From NCBI GenBank assembly GCA_964579055.1, contig CAZOFX010000013.1, positions 22,277 to 86,276 of the forward strand: a DNA stretch of 64,000 bases, given 5' to 3'. This DNA comes from Anaerobaca sp964579055. Lineage in GTDB: Bacteria > Planctomycetota > Phycisphaerae > Sedimentisphaerales > Anaerobacaceae. Positions 35,776 to 43,489 of the stretch are shown here, piece after piece (position 1 is the first letter of the stretch; the number at the start of each line of letters is the position of its first letter). Under the pieces are notes generated by a model that was not told where the DNA came from, did no database searches, and saw only the letters and a program-made list of their open reading frames with translations. The position numbers were made by a program, and so were the translations under genes.

Positions 35776-37392
35776 ATGAAGAATCAACGTCGCTGGTTCA
35801 TCGTGGTTGGACTGCTCGTGCTCGCGGGTACTGCCCTGATCCTGACCCATCGTCTTGTCGTGACAAGTGAAACGAAGACCCCGCCGGCACCGGTGCCTGC
35901 ACAAGTCGAGGAAGTGCAACAGATCGCAGAACCCGCTGAGCCGGCGAGGCCAATGCAGATCGCAGTCAGTCGGGCGGCGGAAGAGACGGAGTACTTCGCG
36001 GTCTTCATGCAGGGCAAGAAGGTGGGGCACGCGGCGCACAGGCGGTCTGTCGAGGGCGACAAGGTCACGACGAGCGAGGACGTGAGCATCACGATCAGCC
36101 GGCTCGGTATTCCGCTGACGGTCCGGATGACCGACATCAGCGTGGAAACCACGATGGGTAAACCGCTGAGCTTCGAATCGATCCAGGTTCTCGGCACTAT
36201 GACGGTGATCAAGGTCACCGGTACCGTCGGCAGCGACAGCATGGTCGAGCTGGCCAGCACGTCCATGGGTGCCACGCAGAAAAGCACAATGGCCTGGCCC
36301 GAGGGCGCGGTCATGTCCGAGGGTCTGCGTCTGGTGACACTCGAGAAGGGCCTTACGCCCGGTTCCGAGTACCGCGTGAAGATATTCAATCCCTCCGTTA
36401 CACAGGCTCTCGACGCAGTCGTGTCGATCGGCTCCAAACAAGAGGTAGACCTGCTCGGCCGGGTCGTCAAGCTCACCGAGGTCACCAGCACGCTGGCTAT
36501 GCCCGGCTCCGGCCCGATCACCAGCACCAGCTACGTCGACGACGACATGCAGGCGCTGAAGAACACCATGTCCATCGCGGGCATGAACGTGGACATGATC
36601 GCCTGCGCCAAGGAGTTCGCGCTGGGCGAGAACGACGTGCTGGAGCTGATCAACACGATGTTCGTCGCGAGCCCGACGCCGCTGGGCAACCCGCGCAGGG
36701 TCTCTGCGATCACCTATTGGCTGGCACCCAGCGGCAGCGAGGAGTTCACGATCCCGACGACGGACAACCAGACGGCCGAACGGCTCGACGGCGGCAATGT
36801 CAAGCTCGTAATCCGGCCGGTGGCGGCGCCCGAAGGCGGAGCTTTTCCCTACGAAGGCAGCGACCTGGCGTTGTTGGAGGCGGTCAGGCCGACGCGGTAC
36901 CTTCAGAGCGACCGCAAAGAGATCGGCGAGCTTGCACGCAAGGCCATCGGCGACACGAAGGACCCGGCCGAGGCGGTCCGGCGGATCGAGGCGTTCGTCG
37001 CCGACTACATCGAGGACAAGAGCCTGTCGGTGGGCTATGCGTCCGCTGCGGAGGTGGCAGCCAGCCGCCAGGGCGACTGCTCGGAATTCGCCGTGCTGGC
37101 CGCAGCGCTGTGCCGGGCAGTGGGCATCCCCGCCCAGGTCGTCGTCGGAATCGCCTACGTGGAGGACTTCGCCGGCCACGAGGGCTTTGGAGGTCACGCC
37201 TGGACGCAGGCCTGGGTGGCTGGCAAATGGGTCGGCCTCGATGCGGCGTTCAAGAGCAGCGGTCGCGGCGGACACGACGCCGGACACATCGCCCTGGCCG
37301 TCGGAAACGGCGACCCCACCGACTTCTTCAACATGGCCGGCGCCCTGGGCCGCTTCAAAATCGAACGCCTCGAAGTGGAACAAGCCCCATAG
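35776..37392 (+). CDS. Membrane-anchored transglutaminase-like protein
   Basis: The 538-residue protein has one N-terminal membrane segment (WFIVVGLLVLAGTALIL), a Pro/Glu-rich linker and a long beta-rich region (residues about 70-340). The C-terminal transglutaminase-like domain has the full triad: Cys435 in RQGDCSEFAVL, His474 in FGGHAWTQAW and Asp489 in GLDAAF. Bacterial members of this type are mostly peptidases or amide-bond enzymes acting in the periplasm; the substrate is unknown. ATG 35776 has GAGAGGG eight bases upstream. It is divergent from the wall-synthesis genes and ends 12 bases from convergent recJ. A role in envelope protein processing is only a guess from location. Confidence 0.8.
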   Translation: MKNQRRWFIVVGLLVLAGTALILTHRLVVTSETKTPPAPVPAQVEEVQQIAEPAEPARPMQIAVSRAAEETEYFAVFMQGKKVGHAAHRRSVEGDKVTTSEDVSITISRLGIPLTVRMTDISVETTMGKPLSFESIQVLGTMTVIKVTGTVGSDSMVELASTSMGATQKSTMAWPEGAVMSEGLRLVTLEKGLTPGSEYRVKIFNPSVTQALDAVVSIGSKQEVDLLGRVVKLTEVTSTLAMPGSGPITSTSYVDDDMQALKNTMSIAGMNVDMIACAKEFALGENDVLELINTMFVASPTPLGNPRRVSAITYWLAPSGSEEFTIPTTDNQTAERLDGGNVKLVIRPVAAPEGGAFPYEGSDLALLEAVRPTRYLQSDRKEIGELARKAIGDTKDPAEAVRRIEAFVADYIEDKSLSVGYASAAEVAASRQGDCSEFAVLAAALCRAVGIPAQVVVGIAYVEDFAGHEGFGGHAWTQAWVAGKWVGLDAAFKSSGRGGHDAGHIALAVGNGDPTDFFNMAGALGRFKIERLEVEQAP

Positions 37393-37404
37393 GAGCAATC
37401 GGGT

Positions 37405-39156
37405 CTATTCGAACTGGACGTCGAGGGCGATGAATTCGACGTTGCTGTTGCCGTTGTAGTGGTTGATCTGGGCCTCGAAGGCGACGCTGAAGAACTCCTT
37501 TTCGAGCATCTTCTTTTCGAGGTGGCCCATGCGAAACCCGACGCAGCGGGCGGCGCCGGAGTTGTCGCTGATGGTGAACTGGAGATGGTCGCTCTTGGCT
37601 CCGACGCGTCGTGGCGTGGCGGCCAGCCGCACACCTTTGACCGCGAAGACCGGCTTCGGATTGCCCTGCCCGAACGGGCCCAGCATGTCCAGTTGCTCGA
37701 CCGCCTCGCGCGTGAATTGCCTCAGCGGAACGAGCGCATCGATGTGGAGCTTGGCGACAACGTCGGCCTCATGCAGATGATCGGCAGCGTAGGCCTCAAA
37801 GTCGGCGGCGAAAGCATCGATCCGCTCCGGCTGGATCGTCAGGCCCGCCGCCATCGTGTGACCGCCGAACGTCGTCAGGTGGCCTGCGCACGCCTTGATC
37901 GCGCTGAGCAGACAGAAGCCGGGAATCGAACGGGCCGAGCCTTGGGCGGCTCCGCTCTCGCCGGGCGCCGCGTTGATCATGACCGTGGGCCGATAGTATT
38001 TGTCTACCATCCGCGAAGCGACGATGCCGAGCACGCCGGTGTGCCAGCCCTCGGCCGCCAGGACGATGCTGCGCCGGTCGGGGTGGTTCAGGCCCCGCTG
38101 GACGACCATGTCGCAGGCCTCTTTGACGATCTTCTTCTCGCACTGCTGGCGTTGGGTGTTCTGGTCCTTGAGGTACTCGGCGATCTGCATGGCCCGCAGG
38201 TCGTTGGTGCTGGTCATCAGCTCGACCGCCAGGCGGGCATGGCCCATGCGTCCGGCGGCGTTGAGCATCGGCGCCAGTCGGAACCCGATGGCGTAGCTGT
38301 CCAGGCCCTGGCCGGTCAGTCCGGCTGAGGCGATCAGCGCGCGAAGGCCGCACAGCTTGCTCTCGGGCAGCGACCGCAGCCCGTAGCTGGTCAGGATGCG
38401 GTTCTCGCCTCGCAGGTCCACGACGTCCGCGACGGTGCCGATGGCTGCCAAGCTGGTGGCGTTGAGCATGAACTCGCGCAGCTTCGGTTCGAGTCGCGGT
38501 CCGCGACTGAACTCCTCCGCCAGTGCCCAGGCGAGCTTGTAGGCAACCATCGCTCCGGCCGAATCCTGGTTCGGATACGAGGCCTCCAGGACCGGATGCA
38601 CGATGGCGACCGCTTCAGGCAGCGTCGCCTCGGGGCTGTGGTGATCGGTGACGATCAGGTCCATGCCGAGCGTGCGGGCCTCCGTGGCGGCCTCGATCGC
38701 GGTGATGCCGCAATCGACCGTCACCAGCAGGTTGGTGCCGGACTGGGCCAGCGAGCGCACCGCGTCGATATTGAGGCCGTAGCCTTCGTCGATCCGATGC
38801 GGAATGTAGAAATCGACCGTCGCGCCCAGCAGCGTCAGCAGCTCCCACAGGATCGAGACACCCGTGATGCCGTCGACGTCGTAGTCGCCGTAGAGGGTGA
38901 TCTTCTCTTTGCTCTCGATGGCCTGCTTGATCCGGCGGACGGCCGGTTCGATGCCGGGCATCTTGTCCGGTCGAATCAGCTCGGTGAGTTTGGGACGCAG
39001 GAACACGCTGCCGTCGCCGGCTTCGGTGATTCCCCGGTTGAGAAGGACCTGCGCCACCAGGGGCGAGACCCTCAGCGATTGGGCCAGTGGCGCGACCCGC
39101 TGGTCGGTCGGCCGGACCACCCATTCATTCTTCTGCGTCCTTGCGGATAGTAGCAT
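37405..39156 (-). CDS. recJ: Single-stranded-DNA-specific exonuclease
   Basis: The 583-residue 5'-3' exonuclease works in recombination and mismatch/base-excision repair. The DHH-family metal ligands are visible in YGDYDVDGITG (Asp91, Asp93, Asp95), VDCG (Asp148) and VTDHHSPE (171-173). The DHHA1 part contains FGGHTMAAGLTI. The C-terminal OB-like domain ends the protein. Length matches the family (about 570-580). A promoter is at 39206-39234. No other repair gene is linked. Confidence 0.95.
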   Translation of the reverse strand: MLLSARTQKNEWVVRPTDQRVAPLAQSLRVSPLVAQVLLNRGITEAGDGSVFLRPKLTELIRPDKMPGIEPAVRRIKQAIESKEKITLYGDYDVDGITGVSILWELLTLLGATVDFYIPHRIDEGYGLNIDAVRSLAQSGTNLLVTVDCGITAIEAATEARTLGMDLIVTDHHSPEATLPEAVAIVHPVLEASYPNQDSAGAMVAYKLAWALAEEFSRGPRLEPKLREFMLNATSLAAIGTVADVVDLRGENRILTSYGLRSLPESKLCGLRALIASAGLTGQGLDSYAIGFRLAPMLNAAGRMGHARLAVELMTSTNDLRAMQIAEYLKDQNTQRQQCEKKIVKEACDMVVQRGLNHPDRRSIVLAAEGWHTGVLGIVASRMVDKYYRPTVMINAAPGESGAAQGSARSIPGFCLLSAIKACAGHLTTFGGHTMAAGLTIQPERIDAFAADFEAYAADHLHEADVVAKLHIDALVPLRQFTREAVEQLDMLGPFGQGNPKPVFAVKGVRLAATPRRVGAKSDHLQFTISDNSGAARCVGFRMGHLEKKMLEKEFFSVAFEAQINHYNGNSNVEFIALDVQFE

Positions 39157-39205
39157 CTAACCCACATGCCCAACAGCCACGGTTGAAAGCGATATCCCGG
39201 CACCC

Positions 39206-39234
39206 CTTATATCACAACGCACGGCCCTTCTCAA
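39206..39234 (-). promoter_or_regulatory. Predicted recJ promoter
   Basis: Minus-strand TTGAGA (39229-39234), 17-base spacer, TATAAG (39206-39211). The palindromic repeat at 39241 begins six bases upstream of the -35 box. Confidence 0.55.
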
Positions 39235-39240
39235 GCGGGT

Positions 39241-39277
39241 AGGGGCGAATCATCATTCGCCCCTGCGCAGGCTGCGC
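39241..39277. repeat. AGGGGCGAAT palindromic repeat, copy 1
   Basis: AGGGGCGAAT (39241-39250) pairs exactly with ATTCGCCCCT (39255-39264) around a four-base loop. A second short palindrome, GCGCAG-g-CTGCGC, follows directly (39265-39277). A longer copy of the first palindrome occurs at 51033-51066. This copy lies between the lacZ 3' end and the recJ promoter. Confidence 0.8.
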
Positions 39278-39278
39278 A

Positions 39279-42200
39279 TCACTCCACGCCAGGCATCTCG
39301 TAACGGGCCAGTGAAGGCACGTCTCCCATCTCGGGACTGTAGGGTCGGATTCGGAAGCGGTAGCTGTAAGGCTTGGCCGGCAGCGTATACTCCGGGTGCG
39401 TGCGGGCGCCCCAACTGTCGTCGCCGCCGACGCCCATTTGCCTGTAGTCGAGGTTCAACGTGATGAAGTCGCGCCGAGGCAGCTCGTTGATATGCGTGGC
39501 CTTTTCGAGGTCTGCCATGCTGAACGGCCAGGCGCTGGCGCTGAGCAGCGGAATCCCGACGGCCAGCAGGCCCCTGCCGCGCTGGTTGGTCAGCGCGATC
39601 CAGCGCACATCGGTCTTATTGCCGTTCTCCTGCGGCCGCACATAGAGATGAATCTGCTCTTCGACCGGACCGGAATATAACCCGACGGCCGCGCCGGTCT
39701 GGCGGTCCCAATACGTCTCCTGCGGCCCGCGTCCGAACCATGTCATCGTCGAGAACTGCGCCGGAATGGCCATCTGCATCCCGAAGCGCGGCAGGTCCGG
39801 AATATCGTCGCCGGAGGGGGTCAGACTCATCGAGACGACAACGTCGCACGTTCCATAGACGTCATACGTGGTGACACACTGCGTCTCGTCGCCGACCGGC
39901 AGAGTGGCATCGACCGTGATGCGAGCCAGTTTCGGATTGACCTGCTCGGCCCGCACCGAGGTGACGGTGCGATCCGGCCCGGCCGTGCGCCAGACGCCCT
40001 GGCGTCGCGGCATGCCATTGCCGTTGTCGTTGTCGATCGGCGGCCGCCAGAAGTTCGGCGCCAGCGGCGCCGCTATCATCTCGAAGCCCTTGAAGACCAG
40101 CGATTCGAGCGCGCCGGTGCGGTTGCTTACCACGACTTTGAAGTCCGGGCCGCTGACCGTGTATGCCTCCGGCTCCTGGTGCAGCGTTACCTCGGGCATC
40201 AGGCGAAGGTCTGCAACCGTCGGCTTGGGCGTCTCGACGGGGACTTGGAACTGGTCCCACGCGACGACATGGCCTTTCGGTCCCCAGCGGTGATCCTGGG
40301 CCAGCGAGAAGGTCACCTTCAGCCAGTGCTCGGCGGCGCGGTCGGGCGTCGGCGCGGTGAACGGAACCTTCATCTGCTGTGTACCCCCGGCGGGAACGGT
40401 CAGCCTGGGCAGTTCGCCTTTTTGGACCACGGCCCCGTCGCAGGTCAGCTCCCACGTGACATCGACGAAGTCGAGGTCGAGGAAATCATATTCGTTCGCC
40501 ACGGAGACGAGGCCCGCGCTCGCATTGTCCGGCGTGACATGGATTCGCTGGTAGACCTTCTTGACTTCGTAGAGCGAGGGGTTGGGCCGGCGGTCCGGCT
40601 GGACGAGACCGTTGCAGCAGAAATTGCCGTCGTTGGGCGTGTCGCCATAGTCGCCTCCGTAGGCCCAGAACATCGAGCCGTCCTCGGCGTATTTGCGCAG
40701 GCCCTGGTCGGCCCAATCCCAGATGAACGCGCCGATGAGCCGTTTATGGGCCCGGATCGCGTCCCAGTATTCCTTGAGGTTGCCGACGGAGTTGCCCATC
40801 GCGTGGGCGTATTCGCACAGCACCATGGGTCTCTCGTCGCGCGGATCGGTGGCCATCTGAACGATCTGGTGGATTCGGGCATACATCCGGCTGCGCATAT
40901 CGACGTAGTACGGGTCCCTGGGCTCGCCGACGGCGCCTTCGTAATGGATGGGCCGCGTGGGGTCGTAGTCGCGGATCCAGGCGGCCATCGCCGCATGGTT
41001 CGGCCCGCAACCGCTCTCGTTGCCCAGCGACCAGAAGATCACCGACGGGTGATTCTTGTCGCGCTCGACCATGCGAACAGCGCGGTCCACAAAGGCGCTA
41101 TGCCATGTCGCGACATTGGTGAGATAGCCGCCCTGGCCATGCGTTTCGAGATTGGCCTCGTCGATCAGGTAGATGCCGTACAGGTCGCACAGCTCGTACC
41201 ACTGCGGATCGTCCGGATAGTGCGACGTGCGGACGGCATTGATGTTGTTCTGCTTGAGCAGCTTGATGTCCTGCACCATGCGGGCGAAGGGAATGGCCCG
41301 GCCGTGGTCGGGATCGTGCTCGTGACGGTTGACGCCGAAGAGCCTGACGGACCGGCCGTTGACCAGGAGCTGGCCGTCCTTGATCTCCACCTTGCGGAAC
41401 CCCACCTTGCAGCTCTCGGCCTCGACCACCTTGTCGTCGGAGTCGTGCAGCGACAGGACCAGCGTGTAAAGGTTGGGCGTCTCGTCCGACCACTTCTTCA
41501 CTCCTGGAATCGTCGTCTGCATCAGCGCGAACGGGACATTGTCCCTCTGCGGATATTGCTCGTTCAGGATGGCCGACGCGTCGATCTTCAGCGGCTCGGA
41601 AAGCACGGATTCCTTGCGGTCGTTGTAGAGCCTCGCCTGCACCGTCCAGCCGCGCGGCGGCTCGTCCGCGTAGTTCGCCAGCTTCGGGCGGATCATCAGG
41701 ACGCCGTTCTGGTAGAGATCGTCCAGCGTGCTGCGGACGAAGAAGTCGCGGATGTGCACCTTGGGGGTCGCGAACAGGTAGACCTTGCGATAGATGCCGC
41801 TGAACCGCCACATGTCCTGGTCTTCGAGATAGCTGCCGTCGGACCAGCGATAGACCTCGACGGCAAGGACGTTCCTGCCGGGGGCAAGGTACCTGGTGAT
41901 GTTGAACTCGGCGGGCGTCATGCTGTCCTGGCTGTAGCCGACCTTGCAGCCGTTGACCCAGACGTAGAAGGCGCTCTTGACGCCGTCGAAGTGCAGAAAG
42001 ACCTCGCGCCCGTCCCACGACGCGGGAATCTCGAAAACCCTTCGATAGGAGCCCACAGGATTGTAGTCGTGTGGGATGTGGGGCGGATTGGGCGGAAACG
42101 GGTATCTCATGTTCGTGTAGATGGGCCGGCCATAGCCGTACTCCTGCCAGTTGGCGGGCACGCGGATGTCGTCCCAGCCGCTCACGTCGAAGGTGGGCTT

Positions 42201-42497
42201 GTAGAAATCCACGGGCCGGTCAGCCGGCTTGATCACCCAATTGAACTTCCACGTGCCGTTGAGCGACTGGTAGAATGGCGACGCCTCGCGAATGCCCTCC
42301 AAGGCCGATTCGATGTCCCCGTACGGCGTGAGCGTGCAGTGCCCGGGCTCCTTGTTCAGCCCGATCATCTGCTCGTTCTCCCAGTCCAGGGGCAAGAGAG
42401 AGTCCTCGCCTGCGGTTGCGACCGCACACACCGACAGCAGGAAAGCCGAAAGCAACATCACGCTCGACAATACCGGGAATCTGGGCAGCTTCGACAT
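39279..42497 (-). CDS. lacZ: Secreted GH2 beta-galactosidase (LacZ type)
   Basis: The 1072-residue enzyme has a signal peptide (FPVLSSVMLLSAFLLSVCAVATA) and the complete LacZ domain order: sugar-binding sandwich, immunoglobulin-like domain, TIM barrel, second sandwich, and beta-gal small chain. The acid/base glutamate is in FWSLGNESGCG (about residue 492) and the nucleophile in VLCEYAHAMGNS (about 560). It should release terminal beta-galactose or a related sugar outside the cytoplasm. ATG 42497 has AAGGA six bases upstream. It is divergent from the SDR-GH2-dtd series, and a 10-base-stem hairpin lies in the shared spacer. Galactose specificity is inferred from family only. Confidence 0.9.
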   Translation of the reverse strand: MSKLPRFPVLSSVMLLSAFLLSVCAVATAGEDSLLPLDWENEQMIGLNKEPGHCTLTPYGDIESALEGIREASPFYQSLNGTWKFNWVIKPADRPVDFYKPTFDVSGWDDIRVPANWQEYGYGRPIYTNMRYPFPPNPPHIPHDYNPVGSYRRVFEIPASWDGREVFLHFDGVKSAFYVWVNGCKVGYSQDSMTPAEFNITRYLAPGRNVLAVEVYRWSDGSYLEDQDMWRFSGIYRKVYLFATPKVHIRDFFVRSTLDDLYQNGVLMIRPKLANYADEPPRGWTVQARLYNDRKESVLSEPLKIDASAILNEQYPQRDNVPFALMQTTIPGVKKWSDETPNLYTLVLSLHDSDDKVVEAESCKVGFRKVEIKDGQLLVNGRSVRLFGVNRHEHDPDHGRAIPFARMVQDIKLLKQNNINAVRTSHYPDDPQWYELCDLYGIYLIDEANLETHGQGGYLTNVATWHSAFVDRAVRMVERDKNHPSVIFWSLGNESGCGPNHAAMAAWIRDYDPTRPIHYEGAVGEPRDPYYVDMRSRMYARIHQIVQMATDPRDERPMVLCEYAHAMGNSVGNLKEYWDAIRAHKRLIGAFIWDWADQGLRKYAEDGSMFWAYGGDYGDTPNDGNFCCNGLVQPDRRPNPSLYEVKKVYQRIHVTPDNASAGLVSVANEYDFLDLDFVDVTWELTCDGAVVQKGELPRLTVPAGGTQQMKVPFTAPTPDRAAEHWLKVTFSLAQDHRWGPKGHVVAWDQFQVPVETPKPTVADLRLMPEVTLHQEPEAYTVSGPDFKVVVSNRTGALESLVFKGFEMIAAPLAPNFWRPPIDNDNGNGMPRRQGVWRTAGPDRTVTSVRAEQVNPKLARITVDATLPVGDETQCVTTYDVYGTCDVVVSMSLTPSGDDIPDLPRFGMQMAIPAQFSTMTWFGRGPQETYWDRQTGAAVGLYSGPVEEQIHLYVRPQENGNKTDVRWIALTNQRGRGLLAVGIPLLSASAWPFSMADLEKATHINELPRRDFITLNLDYRQMGVGGDDSWGARTHPEYTLPAKPYSYRFRIRPYSPEMGDVPSLARYEMPGVE

Positions 42498-42551
42498 CGT
42501 CGTCCTTCTCCATAGCAAGAGGTTTGGTCACGGCACATGGCCAAGCGGGCC

Positions 42552-42583
42552 TCCGTCCGCCGCGCGTCCGCAAGGCGGACGGA
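42552..42583. repeat. TCCGTCCGCC hairpin in the lacZ/SDR spacer
   Basis: TCCGTCCGCC (42552-42561) pairs perfectly with GGCGGACGGA (42574-42583) around a 12-base loop. No T-tract follows and both flanking genes point away from it, so it is not a terminator for either. It is REP-like or regulatory. Confidence 0.7.
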
Positions 42584-42682
42584 CCGCGGGAAAGACGCCG
42601 TTGGCCGACGTCCATGGGATCAAGGTATACCACTTCGAGGGGAATTCTGCAACCTTGCGACGGCACATCCCGGCATCAGGGC

Positions 42683-42711
42683 TTCTGTTCCGGGACCCCT
42701 TCCTTTATAAT
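42683..42711 (+). promoter_or_regulatory. Predicted promoter of the SDR-GH2-dtd series
   Basis: TTCTGT (42683-42688), 17-base spacer, perfect TATAAT (42706-42711). The leader to ATG 42745 is about 27 bases and contains GAGG seven bases before the start. Confidence 0.5.
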
Positions 42712-42744
42712 CCGTCCAGACAAGGACTTGCTTGAGGCACAGCG

Positions 42745-43476
42745 ATGGGCAACCGTTTGGAAAACAAGGTGGCGATCGTAACCGGCGGCAGCCGGGGCAT
42801 CGGCCGGGCGATCGGCGTGGCCCTGGCGGGCGAGGGGGCGACCGTGGTCCTCGCGGGCCGGGCCGAGGCCGACTTGGCCGAGACGGCTCAGCGCATCCGC
42901 CAGGCCGGAGGCACGCCGGAGATCGTCCCCACGGAACTGACCGAAGAGCAGTCCATCCAAAACCTCGTGGCCAAGACCTCCGAGCGCTTCGGGCGGCTCG
43001 ATATCCTCGTCAACAACGCCGGGATCACGCATTCGGCGCCGCTGGAGCAGACGCGGACGGAGGACCTGGACCGCTGCTGGGCGGTCAACGCGCGGGCGCC
43101 GTTTCTGCTGTGCCGCGAGGCGCTGCCCCTGCTCCGCAAGGCCGGGCGGGCGACCATCGTCAACATCTCGTCGGTCGTCGGGGTCAAGGGCTACCCGCTC
43201 CAGAGCGCCTACACCGCGTCGAAGCACGCCCTTCGCGGGATGAGCATCGCCCTGGCGGAGGAGCTTCGCGGTTCCGGCGTCCGCGTCCACGTGATCTGTC
43301 CAGGTGCGGCGGACACCGAAATGGTCAGCCGCGTGCGTCCTGATATCAATAGGGACGAACTTATAGGACCGGACGAGATCGCCGAGTTGGTGCTCTATCT
43401 CGTCACGCATCAGGGCAACGCCGTCGTCGACGAGCTTCACATCCGACGCGCGACGGCATCGCCGTGGTTTGGCTGA
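42745..43476 (+). CDS. Short-chain dehydrogenase/reductase
   Basis: The 243-residue cytoplasmic oxidoreductase has the classical SDR nucleotide-binding TGGSRGIG (residues 13-20), the LVNNAGI motif, and the catalytic Ser-Tyr-Lys in NISSVVG and AYTASK. Substrate and NAD/NADP preference are not clear; resemblance to FabG-like 3-oxoacyl reductases is general. The C-terminus is short and does not show the usual GG..(V/I)DGG ending. The GH2 gene follows after 13 bases, so they are likely cotranscribed, which would fit sugar metabolism. Confidence 0.85.
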   Translation: MGNRLENKVAIVTGGSRGIGRAIGVALAGEGATVVLAGRAEADLAETAQRIRQAGGTPEIVPTELTEEQSIQNLVAKTSERFGRLDILVNNAGITHSAPLEQTRTEDLDRCWAVNARAPFLLCREALPLLRKAGRATIVNISSVVGVKGYPLQSAYTASKHALRGMSIALAEELRGSGVRVHVICPGAADTEMVSRVRPDINRDELIGPDEIAELVLYLVTHQGNAVVDELHIRRATASPWFG

Positions 43477-43489
43477 GAGGACAGGCACA

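Noticed and set aside
40179..42515. 778-codon open frame opposite lacZ
   Set aside because: Antisense shadow. The LacZ frame carries both catalytic glutamates and a signal peptide.
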